This document shows positions 1 to 8,980 of a stretch of DNA of 64,000 bases, piece after piece. The position numbers and the translations under genes are program-made. A model generated the notes under the pieces. The model was not told where the DNA came from, made no database searches, and saw nothing but the letters and a program-made list of their open reading frames with translations. Each line of letters begins with the position of its first letter. The first letter of the stretch is position 1. Source of the DNA: Ruminococcus sp. NK3A76 (GTDB lineage Bacteria > Bacillota > Clostridia > Oscillospirales > Ruminococcaceae); contig NZ_JMMA01000002.1 of NCBI RefSeq assembly GCF_000686125.1, positions 2,418,001 to 2,482,000 on the forward strand. The letters run 5' to 3'.

Positions 1-1523
1 TTGCGGCGTGTGAGGGAGCAGTGCTCGTTGTGGACGCTTCGCAGGGAATAGAGGCTCAGACGCTCGGCAATACCTACCTTGCTATCGAGCATGACCTTGA
101 AGTGCTGCCGGTGGTCAACAAGATAGACCTGCCCTCGGCAGAGCCTGAGAGAGTATGCGGAGAGATAGAGAATATCATAGGCATTCCCGCTATGGATGCT
201 CCCCGTATCTCCGCAAAGACGGGGCTTAATATCAAGGACGTGCTCGAACGTGTCATCACGGATATACCTGCCCCCAGGGGAGATATCGACAAGCCCTTCA
301 AGGCGCTTATCTTTGACAGCGTTTATGATATGTATAAGGGCGTTATCATATATGTGCGTGTTATGGACGGTTCTGTCAAGGCAGGACAGACGATAAAGCT
401 CATGGCGACAGGGGCGGAGTTTCAGACAGTCGAGATAGGCTATATGGGTGCTAAGGACTTAGTGCCTGTAGGCGAGCTCAAAGCCGGCGAGGTGGGCTAT
501 ATCACCGCATCTATCAAGTATATAGGCGACACCCGTGTGGGCGATACCGTGACAAGGGCTGATGCCCCCTGCGACGAGGCTCTGCCGGGCTATAAGAAGG
601 TGCAGTCTATGGTCTTCTCGGGCGTTTACCCGGCTGACGGCGCTAAATACCCTGACCTCAGAGATGCTCTTGACAAATTAGCCCTCAACGACGCATCACT
701 GACCTTCGAGCCGGAGACATCGGCTGCCCTGGGCTTTGGCTTCAGATGCGGCTTCTTAGGGCTTTTGCACATGGAGATAATACAGGAGAGGCTGGAGCGT
801 GAATACAACCTCGACCTCATAACCACAGCACCGTCGGTCATCTACAAGGTAAATCTGACAAACGGCGAGACTGTGATGATAGACAACCCCTCAAACTACC
901 CCGACCCGGCGCTCATAGCATCAGCCGAGGAGCCTATGGTGACGGCACACATATTCACTCCGCAGGAGTTTGTCGGCAACATCATGGAGCTCTGTCAGGA
1001 CAGGCGTGGAAACTACATCGACATGAAATACCTTGACGACACGAGAGTAGACCTGCACTACGAGCTGCCGTTAAACGAGATAGTATACGACTTCTTTGAT
1101 GCGCTCAAATCACGCACAAGGGGCTATGCATCATTCGACTACGAGATGAAGGGCTATGTACCGAGCAAGCTCGTCAAGCTCGACATACTCCTAAACGGCG
1201 AGGTGGTAGATGCGCTGTCGTTCATCGTACACGCTGACAAGGCTTATCAGAGAGGCCGCAAGATAACCGAAAGGCTCAAGGAGAACATTCCGAGACAGCT
1301 GTTTGAAGTGCCTGTACAGGCCTCTATCGGCGGCAAGATAATAGCCCGTGAGACTGTCAAGGCTATGCGCAAGGACGTTCTTGCCAAGTGCTACGGCGGT
1401 GACATAACAAGAAAGAAGAAGCTGCTCGAAAAGCAGAAGGAAGGCAAGAAGCGTATGCGTCAGCTCGGCACGGTAGAAGTACCGCAGGAGGCGTTTATGA
1501 GTGTGCTCAAGCTCGATGAGTAG
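1..1523 (+). CDS. lepA: Elongation factor 4 (LepA), 5' end outside window
   Basis: Ribosome-binding translational GTPase that back-translocates stalled ribosomes. The frame is already open at base 3 and reads [15 protein letters not shown], the stretch just after the G3 motif, so the gene begins upstream. About 100 N-terminal residues with the P-loop and switch I are missing from view. The G4 motif NKID lies in [12 protein letters not shown] and the G5 motif in ISAKTG. The remaining EF-G-like domains and the LepA-specific C-terminal domain are complete, with a stop at 1521-1523. hemW lies two genes downstream, and lepA near hemW is a common Firmicute arrangement. Identification is firm; the GTG at base 21 is an internal valine, not a start. 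Confidence 0.97.
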   Translation, partial: AACEGAVLVVDASQGIEAQTLGNTYLAIEHDLEVLPVVNKIDLPSAEPERVCGEIENIIGIPAMDAPRISAKTGLNIKDVLERVITDIPAPRGDIDKPFKALIFDSVYDMYKGVIIYVRVMDGSVKAGQTIKLMATGAEFQTVEIGYMGAKDLVPVGELKAGEVGYITASIKYIGDTRVGDTVTRADAPCDEALPGYKKVQSMVFSGVYPADGAKYPDLRDALDKLALNDASLTFEPETSAALGFGFRCGFLGLLHMEIIQERLEREYNLDLITTAPSVIYKVNLTNGETVMIDNPSNYPDPALIASAEEPMVTAHIFTPQEFVGNIMELCQDRRGNYIDMKYLDDTRVDLHYELPLNEIVYDFFDALKSRTRGYASFDYEMKGYVPSKLVKLDILLNGEVVDALSFIVHADKAYQRGRKITERLKENIPRQLFEVPVQASIGGKIIARETVKAMRKDVLAKCYGGDITRKKKLLEKQKEGKKRMRQLGTVEVPQEAFMSVLKLDE

Positions 1524-1528
1524 TTTTT

Positions 1529-2020
1529 AGGTAACAGGTTACAGGTAACAGGTAACAGTTATGGTGCGGCTTACGCCGCTTATGCCCATTCGGGCGTTCC
1601 TTTCCGACAGCATAGCGTAGGGTGACATTCCGAAGGGTCGAGGGGCGACCGGAAAGCCCCTCGGTGTACCCCCTGAGGACGAGAGCGCAGCCTTGAAGGT
1701 AAGTAACCCCCACAGAATAGCTTCAAGGGAACGGTCGGCTTATCCCTACGCTACAGGTAGGGGGGCTTTCCGGTCGCCCCCCTGCTTCGGCTTCGCCTGC
1801 GCCACCCCCTTCGGGTTCACCCCCACACGCTGAGTTGAGGACGAAGACGAAATGACGAAGAAGACAGCCCACTTTGGACTTGCCTTTCCTCAATTATTCA
1901 TTCTTCACTATTCACTATTCATTATTCACTGAGCGCAGCGTTACCGGCCGAATGGCCATAACGTCCTGCGTTAGCAGGACACCACAATTATGCATTATGC
2001 ATTCTTAATTCTGCATTGAA
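1529..2020. repeat. Composite heptamer/hairpin intergenic repeat, block 1
   Basis: This 511-base gap between lepA and the next gene holds no gene. It starts with tandem GTAACAG-type heptamers (about 1531-1558), then a GCGGCTTACGCCGC hairpin and TGCCCATTCGGGC. The GC-rich core has two inverted arms, GGGGCGACCGGAAAGCCCC at 1642-1660 and its complement at 1762-1780. Next come a purine-rich GACGAAGACGAAG stretch, ACTATTC/TTCACTA heptamers (about 1893-1932), another GGCCGAATGGCC module, and GCATAAT-type heptamers (about 1986-2017). The same modules recur in other gaps of the window in varying order and orientation. Confidence 0.85.
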
Positions 2021-2034
2021 AAAGAGGTGTTAGT

Positions 2035-2511
2035 ATGGATCTTAAACTGCCGATGAAAAATTCAATAATACTCGGGCTTGTCGGCAGTGCGCTGATACCG
2101 CTGCTGTATGAGGTCTATGCTAATGTCGGTAAGACCTTTGCGGTGGTGCTGCTGTTTGTGTGGGTGGTGTTCTGCTTTGTAAAGCTCATGCGCTTCCCGG
2201 CAAAGGAGGCTGTGCTCTCTATCACCTGCCTTATCGCATATACAGGCATTCTGGGGATAGTCATGTACTGTATCATACACCCGGCTGTGCAGTCGTTTCT
2301 GGAGAAGAACTCAAAGTATTACTACCTCTCGCTCAAAGAGGAGATGCTGTTCTTCGGCTTTGCTATCGGCATTATGGCGGTGCTTTACCTGCTGTTTGCC
2401 GGCAAGGTCTTTGTGTGCAGGTGTATCGAGAGATTCAAGGATAACAGCATAAAGACTGGGCAGTATATAGATAACGCATTCGACAGCAGTGAGGACGGCG
2501 AGGGACTATGA
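2035..2511 (+). CDS. Small integral membrane protein, unknown function
   Basis: 158 residues with about four hydrophobic segments, roughly residues 10-27, 32-50, 60-85 and 103-125, followed by a short acidic C-terminal tail. An AAGAGGTG ribosome site precedes the ATG. I do not recognise the family. It overlaps the hemW start by four bases (ATGA), so the two are translationally coupled and probably share a message. A role linked to HemW or to the membrane is possible, but nothing in the sequence shows it. Confidence 0.8.
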   Translation: MDLKLPMKNSIILGLVGSALIPLLYEVYANVGKTFAVVLLFVWVVFCFVKLMRFPAKEAVLSITCLIAYTGILGIVMYCIIHPAVQSFLEKNSKYYYLSLKEEMLFFGFAIGIMAVLYLLFAGKVFVCRCIERFKDNSIKTGQYIDNAFDSSEDGEGL

Positions 2512-3626
2512 GAGGGATATATGTACACATTCCTTTCTGCCTGCAAAAATGTCCTTACTGCGATTTTTATTCTGTGAGGTTTGATGAGGGCACGGCAGAT
2601 GCCTACGCAGATGCGCTTGTACGCAATTTCAAGGCATACAGCGGCGTTAAGGCTGACACTGTGTATTTCGGCGGCGGCACGCCCTCCTGCCTGCCTGAAA
2701 GCACGCTTGGCAGGATAGTGAGCGGCCTGAAAGAGAGCTTTGATATAGCCGGGAACGCCGAGATAACGATAGAAGCAAACCCCTGCACCGTGACACCTCA
2801 AAAGCTGCGTGCATACCGTGATATGGGAATTGACCGTATATCCTTCGGGGTGCAGTCGGCTGATGATAATGAGCTCAGAGGCCTTGGCAGGCTGCACGAT
2901 GCAGACACGGCAAAGAGGGCTATAAATGCGGCGCACGATGCAGGCTTTGAGAATATCTCGGCCGACCTGATGATAGGCGTTGCAGGGCAGACTAAGGACA
3001 GCCTGCAAAGATCAATTGACACGATCACAGCCCTGCCGGTAAGCCATATCTCGGCCTATATGCTAAAGATCGAGCCCGGCACGCCCTTTGACAACGAGCA
3101 CACAAGAGCCGCCACGGCAGACGACGAGCTTATGAGAGGGATGTATCTCTCGCTTGTTAAAAGCCTTGCAGAGAGGGGCTTTGCGCAGTACGAGATATCT
3201 AATTTCGCAAAGGCAGGTTTTGAGAGCCGGCACAACCTTGTATACTGGACAGGCGGCGAGTACATAGGCTTCGGCCCTGCTGCGCACTCGCTGTACAAAG
3301 GCAGGCGGTTTTATGTTCCGGGGGATTTAGAGAAGTACATAAGCTCACCCACTCAGCCCGAGCTTGACGAAGACGAGCCGTACAGCGAGCGTGAGGAATA
3401 CATAATGCTCGCCTTACGCCTGACAAGCGGCCTTGACGCAGGCAAGCTGATATCCTTATATGGTCAGCAGGGTGCCGACAGGGTAACAGCTCTTGCCAGA
3501 CGGTATGAAAAAGCCGGCTTATGTCATGTAACGCCTGAGCGCATCAGTCTGACCCCGGAAGGGTTTCTGGTTTCAAATAGTATTATTGTGGAGCTTATGG
3601 AAGCTATTGAACAGGGGAAACGCTGA
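2508..3626 (+). CDS. hemW: HemW, radical SAM haem chaperone
   Basis: 372 residues, the normal length for HemW, the oxygen-independent coproporphyrinogen oxidase-like protein now viewed as a haem chaperone. The radical SAM cluster motif CxxxCxxC is CLQKCPYC near residue 11, followed by DFYS. The FGGGTPSCL and GVQSADDNELRGLGRLH segments are typical of the family, and a HemN C-terminal domain follows. The motif is CPYCDFYS, as in HemW, rather than the longer N-terminus of true HemN. It starts inside the stop of the upstream membrane protein. Whether it still acts on porphyrin or haem here is inference. Confidence 0.93.
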   Translation: MRGIYVHIPFCLQKCPYCDFYSVRFDEGTADAYADALVRNFKAYSGVKADTVYFGGGTPSCLPESTLGRIVSGLKESFDIAGNAEITIEANPCTVTPQKLRAYRDMGIDRISFGVQSADDNELRGLGRLHDADTAKRAINAAHDAGFENISADLMIGVAGQTKDSLQRSIDTITALPVSHISAYMLKIEPGTPFDNEHTRAATADDELMRGMYLSLVKSLAERGFAQYEISNFAKAGFESRHNLVYWTGGEYIGFGPAAHSLYKGRRFYVPGDLEKYISSPTQPELDEDEPYSEREEYIMLALRLTSGLDAGKLISLYGQQGADRVTALARRYEKAGLCHVTPERISLTPEGFLVSNSIIVELMEAIEQGKR

Positions 3627-3629
3627 GCT

Positions 3630-3862
3630 CAGTGAATAGTGAAGAGTGAAGAATGAATAGTGAATAGTTGAGGAGCGCCTGACGGCGATTATGGCCATTC
3701 GGCCTGTCAGTCGGACGATTTCAGCTAAATCGTAGGATATGCTTCCGAAGGGGGTGGCGAAGGCGCAGCCGAAGCAGGGGGGCGACCGGAAAGCCCCCCT
3801 ACCCGTAGAGTCAGCAAAGCGAGAGACTCCCCTTGAAGGTAAACCTCTCCCCAACTCTTTCC
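3630..3862. repeat. Composite intergenic repeat, block 2
   Basis: Immediately after the hemW stop lie GTGAATA/GTGAAGA heptamers (3632-3668). A GGCCATTCGGCC module follows, then the segment running from GACGATTTCAGCTAAATCG to the GGGGCGACCGGAAAGCCCCCC arm (about 3778-3800) and CTTGAAGG. It is a shorter version of block 1 in which only one long core arm is present. It separates hemW from the convergent gene ending at 3887. Confidence 0.8.
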
Positions 3863-3886
3863 AACCACTCGCCACCTTTCAACCGA

Positions 3887-4720
3887 TCAGGTTGAAAGCG
3901 TGTCAAAATCCAGCGTTGCCTCAAACTCCGCTACTCGCCTTGCAAGCTCTTTCGCCTCACGGTCTATCTTCTCCCTCTCACTCTCGCTGTGATTTCTGTA
4001 GCCGTATGAACCGCCCGAGTACCCCGAGTACCCTCGGTCATAATAGCTGGGCTTCCTGCCGTCTTCACGAAGCCACTTCTTGATTGTGCGGCAAGGGTCT
4101 TTCATGAAACGCCTGTTCTCCTGCTGCCAGGCAGAGATGCGGTCGATGTACCGCTCGATCTGCTGACGGTCGGACATATTGAAAAGCTCCTCCTTGTCTT
4201 CGTCAGAGAAAATGACACGGGAAAAATCTTCACGATATGACGACAAGGACGACGAAGACGACATGGAAGACGACATTTCATTGACAGTGTCTTCTTCATT
4301 AACAGTGACAGTCTCATTGACATTTTCATTTACATCTTCATTAACAGTAACATTAACATTGTCATTTACATTTACATTATCATTTACATTAACATTGTCA
4401 TTTACATTATCGGCATTTTTGGTATCCGATTGTATGCGGTCGCATACGCTTGCATTTTTTGACCATCTCTTTTTTGCATTTATGCGGTTTCTCTCGCAGA
4501 CGTTTTCCCACTTTTCTGAATCACGGATAAAGCATTCTTTCATCATATTAAAGAGAATTCTGAGCGACCTATCGGGAAGCTCTATCTCCTCGCCTGCTGT
4601 GGTGAACGCATAGATCGCTCTTAGCAGCTGGCCGAGTTCAGCGTCGTCAAATTCCTGCAAGCTATTGCCCCAGTCGTTATACATCACAAAGCTCTTATGT
4701 TCATTTCTCTTTTCTGCCAT
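3887..4720 (-). CDS. DUF6291-like protein with Asn/Val repeat region
   Basis: 277 residues from an ATG at 4720, chosen because AAAAAGGAGC precedes it; an upstream ATG at 4810 has no ribosome site. The N-terminal 90 or so residues (KSFVMYNDW, LLRAIYAF, IRDSEKWENVCERNRINAKKRW) resemble the DUF6291 domain found in phage and mobile-element replication regions. A low-complexity run of NVN/DNV/NET units follows (about residues 100-150), then a serine-rich stretch, then a helical C-terminus with RTIKKWLREDGRKPSYYDRGY. The C-terminal part resembles primosome or replication-initiator tails. It is flanked on both sides by composite repeats and has no phage neighbours. A role in replication is inference. 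Confidence 0.75.
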   Translation of the reverse strand: MAEKRNEHKSFVMYNDWGNSLQEFDDAELGQLLRAIYAFTTAGEEIELPDRSLRILFNMMKECFIRDSEKWENVCERNRINAKKRWSKNASVCDRIQSDTKNADNVNDNVNVNDNVNVNDNVNVTVNEDVNENVNETVTVNEEDTVNEMSSSMSSSSSLSSYREDFSRVIFSDEDKEELFNMSDRQQIERYIDRISAWQQENRRFMKDPCRTIKKWLREDGRKPSYYDRGYSGYSGGSYGYRNHSESEREKIDREAKELARRVAEFEATLDFDTLST

Positions 4721-4894
4721 TTTGATACGCTCCTTTTTTAGTATTGAAGAAAAAAGTCCTTCTACTAATAGCGCAAAAAGGGGCATTTGTTGCATAGTTT
4801 GATGCAACATATGAGAGAGAAATTTTTGAAAAGGGAAAAGTTTGTGTGATGTTACAAATCGAGGTGGGGAAATATAGGCAAAAGAGACAAAGAA

Positions 4895-5343
4895 AACGGG
4901 CTGACCTTCAAGGGTTGCGCTCTCGCTATCCTACGCTACGGATAGGGGGGCTTTCCGGTCGCCCCCCTGCTCCGGCTGCGCCTACGCCACCCCCTTCGGG
5001 GTCATCACCACACACTGAGTTGAGGAAGAAGACGACGAAGACAGCCCACTTCGGGTGCAAAGCCTGCGCCACCCCCTTCGGACTTGCCTTTCCTCGGTCA
5101 CATACCGCCCGAATGGGCATCTCGTCGGCGTAAGCCGACACCACAACTGTTACCTGTTACCTGTTAACTGTTAACTGACCAAGCGGCGCACCTGGGCTAT
5201 TCACTATTCATTCTTCACTGAGCGCAGCGTTTCTCCTGTTGCCTGAAACAAAAACTCCCCCAAGCCGTAAAGACTTAGGGGAGAAATTTTCTGAATATAC
5301 CGGCGAAGCCGATACCTTAACTGTTACCTGTTACCTGTAACCT
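4895..5343. repeat. Composite intergenic repeat, block 3
   Basis: Contains the CTTTCCGGTCGCCCCCC arm (about 4948-4968), the CACCCCCTTCGG module twice, a GAAGACGACGAAGACAG stretch, a CCGCCCGAATGGGC module, heptamers of the TAACTG/TTACCTG kind (about 5151-5178 and 5318-5342), and ATTCACT heptamers (about 5201-5220). A rho-independent terminator (5255-5283) is embedded. Bases 4721-4894 hold the leader of the DUF6291-like gene; no other feature was seen there. Confidence 0.8.
5255..5283 (-). terminator. Rho-independent terminator of the aquaporin unit
   Basis: CTCCCCTAAG pairs with CTTGGGGGAG on the minus strand around a nine-base loop, followed by a TTTTTG T-tract. It lies 66 bases past the aquaporin stop. 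Confidence 0.85.
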
Positions 5344-5348
5344 GAAGA

Positions 5349-6023
5349 TCAGGCCTCTTTAATGAGCTTCTTGTAGCAGATAGCTGCCAGAGCACCGCCG
5401 ATGGCAGGGCCTATGATGAATACCCATACCTGAGAAAGAGCGTCTGTGCCGGAGAAAATAGCAGCACTAAGGCTTCTTGCGGGGTTAACAGATGTGCCTG
5501 TGAAGTTGAAGCCTACAAGGTGTACAAGTGTAAGGCCAAGACCTATGAGTATAGGTGCTATCTGTGTGAGAGAATTGTCGTTTGCAACTCTGAGCACGAT
5601 GAGCACGAATATGCAGGTGATGATAACTTCTAAAAGCAGTGCGCTGAAGAAGTTGATGCCGATAGCGGAATTATCGCCAAAACCGTTTGCGCCGACACCT
5701 GTGCCTCTGATATCTGTAATGTCTTCATCAGCCATTACAACGAGGAGCTTGAGTATACCGCTTCCTGCGAGAGCGCCGAACACCTGAGACATGATGTATG
5801 CACCAAGGTCTCCTGCATCGAGCGAGCCGTCAAGGAAACAAGCGATAGATACTGCCGGATTAACATGAGCGCCCGATATACCGCCGAAAAGATATGCGAT
5901 AAAGCAGAGCGAAACGCCGAATGCGAGCGAAGTGCCTACAAGGCCTGCGCCGGAAGCTGCCGCACCGCAGCCGCATATAACGAGCATAGCTGTGCCGATA
6001 AACTCGGCAAGATATTTCTTCAT
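5349..6023 (-). CDS. Aquaporin of the MIP family, AqpZ-like
   Basis: 224 residues, six predicted membrane helices and two NPA half-helices: GAHVNPAVS near residue 54 and GTSVNPARS near residue 177. The TSVNPARS context and the short length match water-selective AqpZ-type channels more than glycerol facilitators, which carry an aspartate after the second NPAR. It forms a tetrameric water pore in the membrane. It is probably cotranscribed with the 86-residue protein 60 bases upstream. Confidence 0.93.
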   Translation of the reverse strand: MKKYLAEFIGTAMLVICGCGAAASGAGLVGTSLAFGVSLCFIAYLFGGISGAHVNPAVSIACFLDGSLDAGDLGAYIMSQVFGALAGSGILKLLVVMADEDITDIRGTGVGANGFGDNSAIGINFFSALLLEVIITCIFVLIVLRVANDNSLTQIAPILIGLGLTLVHLVGFNFTGTSVNPARSLSAAIFSGTDALSQVWVFIIGPAIGGALAAICYKKLIKEA

Positions 6024-6083
6024 CTAAAAGCCACGTCCTTTCTTAAATACCGCCCCGAGAGCACCCGGGGCGAATGTCAGATC

Positions 6084-6344
6084 TTATTCGTCAACTTCCT
6101 CAACTGTTTCTTCTACCTTATCGAGGTCAGCCTCAACATCATCAGTAGTCTCAGCAGTTTCCTCAGCTGCTTCTTCTGCGCCTTCCTCACAAGCCTCGCA
6201 GTCGTCTAAGCACTCATCGAAGTCCTCATCGAGCTCTTCGTAGTCATAATCCTCGAGCTCCTTACGCTTTTTAAGAGCGAGAACTGCTGCTGTACCTGCT
6301 GCTGCAACGCCTAAAGCTGCTGCTACCTTTAATGCCTTACCCAT
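6084..6344 (-). CDS. Small membrane-anchored acidic protein
   Basis: 86 residues. A single hydrophobic, alanine-rich helix (residues 5-24) is followed by KKRK and then a tail of about 60 residues dominated by Glu and Asp, with a Cys pair DCEAC. A ribosome site (AAGGAG) and a consensus promoter at 6417-6445 precede it. It resembles small bacterial membrane proteins annotated only as hypothetical. The tail could bind cations or basic proteins, which is inference. It lies first in a unit with the aquaporin. Confidence 0.75.
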   Translation of the reverse strand: MGKALKVAAALGVAAAGTAAVLALKKRKELEDYDYEELDEDFDECLDDCEACEEGAEEAAEETAETTDDVEADLDKVEETVEEVDE

Positions 6345-6416
6345 AATAAAACATCTCCTTATAATTTAATTTTCACACAGTGATATGACCTTATCAGTCA
6401 GTTTCACGATAATGTA

Positions 6417-6445
6417 ATTATATCACAATGTATTAAAATTTGCAA
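6417..6445 (-). promoter_or_regulatory. Sigma-A promoter of the acidic protein/aquaporin unit
   Basis: On the minus strand TTGCAA (6440-6445) and TATAAT (6417-6422) are separated by exactly 17 bases, in AT-rich DNA. The leader to the ATG is about 65 bases. Confidence 0.8.
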
Positions 6446-6544
6446 GTCCTCACCAAACAAAAAAGATTTGCAATTACATTTTTGTCATTTCTCACAAAAA
6501 TGTTAAAGTATTTTTTGCAAGTTGTTTAAGACAACTTTTGCTCA

Positions 6545-6850
6545 GTTAACAGTTAACAGGTAACAGGTAACAGTTGTGGTGTCGGCTTGCGCCGACGTAT
6601 GCCCATTCGGGCAATATGTGACCGAGGAAAGGTCAGTCCGAAGGGGGCTGTCTTCGTCGTTGTCTTCGTCTTCGTCTTCAACTCAGCGTGTGGGCATATC
6701 CCCGAAGGGGGTGTGCGGCAGCTTCGCTGACGCAGGGGGGCGACCGGAAAGCCCCCCTATCTGTAGCGTAGGATAGCGAGAGACTACCCCTTTAGCTATA
6801 CAGTGGGGTCAGCTTTCCTTCAAGGCGGCTCTCTCGTCACCTTAGGGTAC
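6545..6850. repeat. Composite intergenic repeat, block 4a
   Basis: Starts with GTTAACA/GTAACAG heptamers (6545-6575), then a GTCGGCTTGCGCCGAC hairpin, GCCCATTCGGGC, a CTTCGTCGTTGTCTTCGTC stretch, the GCGACCGGAAAGCCCCCC arm (about 6738-6757), and TAGCGAGAGACTACCCC. Part of a 1 kb gap (6345-7387) with no gene. Confidence 0.8.
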
Positions 6851-6855
6851 GATAT

Positions 6856-6936
6856 GAGGGGGGAAACCCAAAGGAGGACAGGATATTTGGCTTACGCCGC
6901 TATCGGAGGACTTTCCCCCTTTAGGTTTCCCCCCTC
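6856..6936. repeat. Isolated 13-bp inverted repeat with inner stems
   Basis: GAGGGGGGAAACC (6856-6868) is perfectly complementary to GGTTTCCCCCCTC (6924-6936). The 55-base interior carries a further short complementary pair (GGAGGAC and relatives). I see this module only once in the window, between two composite blocks. The sequence from 6937 to 7107 shows no gene or recognisable element. Confidence 0.65.
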
Positions 6937-7107
6937 AAACTCCCCTTTTCCTGAATCTCTCTTTGCCTCTCGATAGCTCAATTACGCTGCGGTTAGCAAA
7001 GACTTTGCGTGACACGCCTAAGCGGCGGTCAGATAAAGGTGTTGAAAACCAAAGACACAATTATGAGGAAAGGTTTTATACAGTATAAAGTGTTTGCTCC
7101 CAAAGAG

Positions 7108-7383
7108 TATGGGGGCTGCTTACCTTCAAGGTAGCACTCTCGCTACCATAGGGTACACCGAGGTGCTTTCCGGTCGCCCCCCTGCGTCAGCAGAGCTGCC
7201 GCTCACCCCCTTCGGGTTCACCTCAACACACGAAGTGGAGGACGACGAAGACGAAGACAGCCCACTTCGGACTTGCCTTTCCTCGGTCACATATTGCCCG
7301 AATGGGCATAAGCGCCGCAGGCGCACCTTAACTGTTACCTGTTAACTGTTACCTGTTAACTGTTAACTGGCAGCGCCTTGCGC
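7108..7383. repeat. Composite intergenic repeat, block 4b
   Basis: Core arm CTTTCCGGTCGCCCCCC (about 7169-7186), GACGACGAAGACGAAGACAG, a CCCGAATGGGC module, a CGCCGCAGGCGC hairpin and four TTAACTG/TTACCTG heptamers ending at the rsmE stop. The GC hairpin and heptamer order is inverted relative to block 4a. Confidence 0.8.
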
Positions 7384-7387
7384 TGCC

Positions 7388-8107
7388 TTACATTTCCCCT
7401 GCTAAGTGCATGATGATGCTCGCAGCGGCAACGGGGGCTGTTTCGCAGCGGAGAATGCGTGCGCCTAAGCCTGTCAGCTCGCCGCCTGCGGATACGAAAG
7501 CGTCTGCCTCGGCCTGCTCAAAGCCGCCCTCGCTGCCGATAAACAGGGCTATCCTCTGCCCACGGGATATGCCTGCATCGGATAACGAAGCGCCGCCTTT
7601 CTCGTAGCACATGAGCGCCTTGTCAAAGGAAGACAGCCTGCCTGTCAGCTCGCTTAAAGATATTATTCCGCTGACCCTGGGTATTATTCCCCTGCCGCAC
7701 TGCTTGGCGGCTTCCAATGACACCTTGTTGAGCCGCTCCAGCCGCTTTGCAAAGCTCTTTTCGTCAGGGCGTGAGACACACCTTGCCGTCATCACGAAGA
7801 CGACCTCATATGCGCCCAGTTCGACGGCTTTCTGAACTATTGTCTCGGCCTTGTCGCCCTTTGGCATCGCCTGAAAGAGCGTCAGCTTAGTCTCCGGCTC
7901 GCTCTCAGTCTTGCGTGAGGACACCACATCGCAGCAGACCTCGCTGTCGGTAAAGGCGCTGATGCTGCATTCGTAGTCCGTTCCCTCGCAGCATAAAGTC
8001 AGCACATCGCCTACCTTCATGCGCAGGCTGCGGCCTATGTGGCGTGCGTTCTCGCCGGTGAGTATCACCTTATCGCTGTTCACATTATCAACAAAAAATC
8101 TCGGCAT
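7388..8107 (-). CDS. rsmE: RsmE, 16S rRNA m3U1498 methyltransferase
   Basis: 239 residues from the ATG at 8107, which has GGGAG about ten bases upstream; the ATG at 8116 would leave almost no spacing. The N-terminal PUA-like domain begins MPRFFVDN. The SPOUT knot carries KGDKAETIVQKAVELGA, then IGSEGGFEQAE and LGARILRCETAPVAA, the SAM-binding knot of RsmE. It methylates U1498 of the small-subunit rRNA in the assembled 30S particle. It stands alone between repeat blocks, without the prmA neighbour often seen in Firmicutes. Confidence 0.95.
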   Translation of the reverse strand: MPRFFVDNVNSDKVILTGENARHIGRSLRMKVGDVLTLCCEGTDYECSISAFTDSEVCCDVVSSRKTESEPETKLTLFQAMPKGDKAETIVQKAVELGAYEVVFVMTARCVSRPDEKSFAKRLERLNKVSLEAAKQCGRGIIPRVSGIISLSELTGRLSSFDKALMCYEKGGASLSDAGISRGQRIALFIGSEGGFEQAEADAFVSAGGELTGLGARILRCETAPVAAASIIMHLAGEM

Positions 8108-8169
8108 GATGTTCATTCTCCCAATCGTTCACATTTTACGCAAAATTAAAACGTTTTTTCCTTACACTG

Positions 8170-8380
8170 TTTTATAATATTTTACCTTGCGGACAAATTT
8201 TTTTCACTCTATTTTCACCTGGATATTGTACTATATATACAAGCCAAATTTGTTTTTCATATTTTGGTATGGAGACCTTTTCAATTCAGTCTCCATATTT
8301 CGGCAGTTTACTGCCGACTTCTCCCCTATAATTTTTTCTTTTGGTTTCCGCAGCCTTAGCTCGCTGCGGAAATTTTTTTG
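8170..8380 (+). ncRNA. Possible structured RNA ending in a terminator
   Basis: Upstream of rsmE the plus strand carries three hairpins in 110 bases and no gene. TATGGAGAC (8268-8276) pairs with GTCTCCATA (8289-8297). CGGCAG (8301-8306) pairs with CTGCCG (8311-8316). The last is an intrinsic terminator. A TATAAT sits near 8171 but with a poor -35. No riboswitch family is recognised and no plus-strand gene follows. A small RNA is inference from structure only. Confidence 0.35.
8345..8379 (+). terminator. Strong rho-independent terminator without an upstream plus-strand CDS
   Basis: TTTCCGCAG (8345-8353) pairs with CTGCGGAAA (8364-8372), followed by seven T residues. Confidence 0.85.
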
Positions 8381-8399
8381 CCCCTGCACCGGGTAGATC

Positions 8400-8931
8400 G
8401 AAGGGCGGCGAACCGAAGGGTCGAGGGGCGCATGAGCTCGCTTTTTCAGGTAACAGGTTACAGGTAACAGGTAACAGGTGTGGTGTGCGCCAAAGGCGCA
8501 CGGTATGGCCATTCGGCCGGAAACGCTTCGCTTAGTGAATAGTGAATAGTGAAGAATTAATAGTGAATAGTTATGGTGTGCGCCAAAGGCGCACAGCCGA
8601 AGGGTCGAGGGGCGACCGGAAAGCCCCTCGGTGTACCCTCGGAGAGCGAGAGAGCCGCCTTGAAGGTGATTTGTCCGACTGAATAGCTAAAGGGGTAGTC
8701 TCTCGTTTTGTTCACGCTACAGGTAGGGGGGCTTTCCGGTCGCCCCCCTGCTCCGGCTGCGCCTGCGCCACCCCCTTCGGGGATATCCCGACACTTACGA
8801 CAAGGAAGAAGACGAAGACAACGACGACGAAGACAGCCCACTTCGGAAGTATATCCTACAGCTTAGCTGAAATCGTCCGACCGACACGCCCGAATGGGCA
8901 TACGTCGGCGCCAGCCGACACCTCAACTATT
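8400..8931. repeat. Composite intergenic repeat, block 5 (left part, cut by IS)
   Basis: CAGGTAA-type heptamers (about 8447-8479), TGCGCCAAAGGCGCA hairpins, GTGAATA heptamers (8535-8570), both long core arms (about 8607-8628 and 8728-8748), the CACCCCCTTCGG module, a GACGACGAAGACAG stretch, and a GTCGGCGCCAGCCGAC hairpin leading into CTCAACTATT. The array is interrupted at 8931 by the IS and resumes at 10214. Confidence 0.85.
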
Positions 8932-8980
8932 TGAACCTGTCAAGTTTTCTGCACACATAAAGTTAATAAAACTATTGATA

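Noticed and set aside
1531-2017. Heptamer arrays as a CRISPR array
   Set aside because: Units are seven bases without spacers, and no cas genes are present.
4179-4613. Plus-strand Ser/Thr-rich frame over the DUF6291-like gene
   Set aside because: It mirrors the Asn/Val repeat and lacks start signals.
6856-7107. tRNA gene in the 1 kb gap
   Set aside because: No TTCGA loop or acceptor stem pattern; the pairing is a simple inverted repeat.
8268-8330. Short peptide METFSIQSPYFGSLL on the plus strand
   Set aside because: No ribosome site, and the codons are the hairpin arms.
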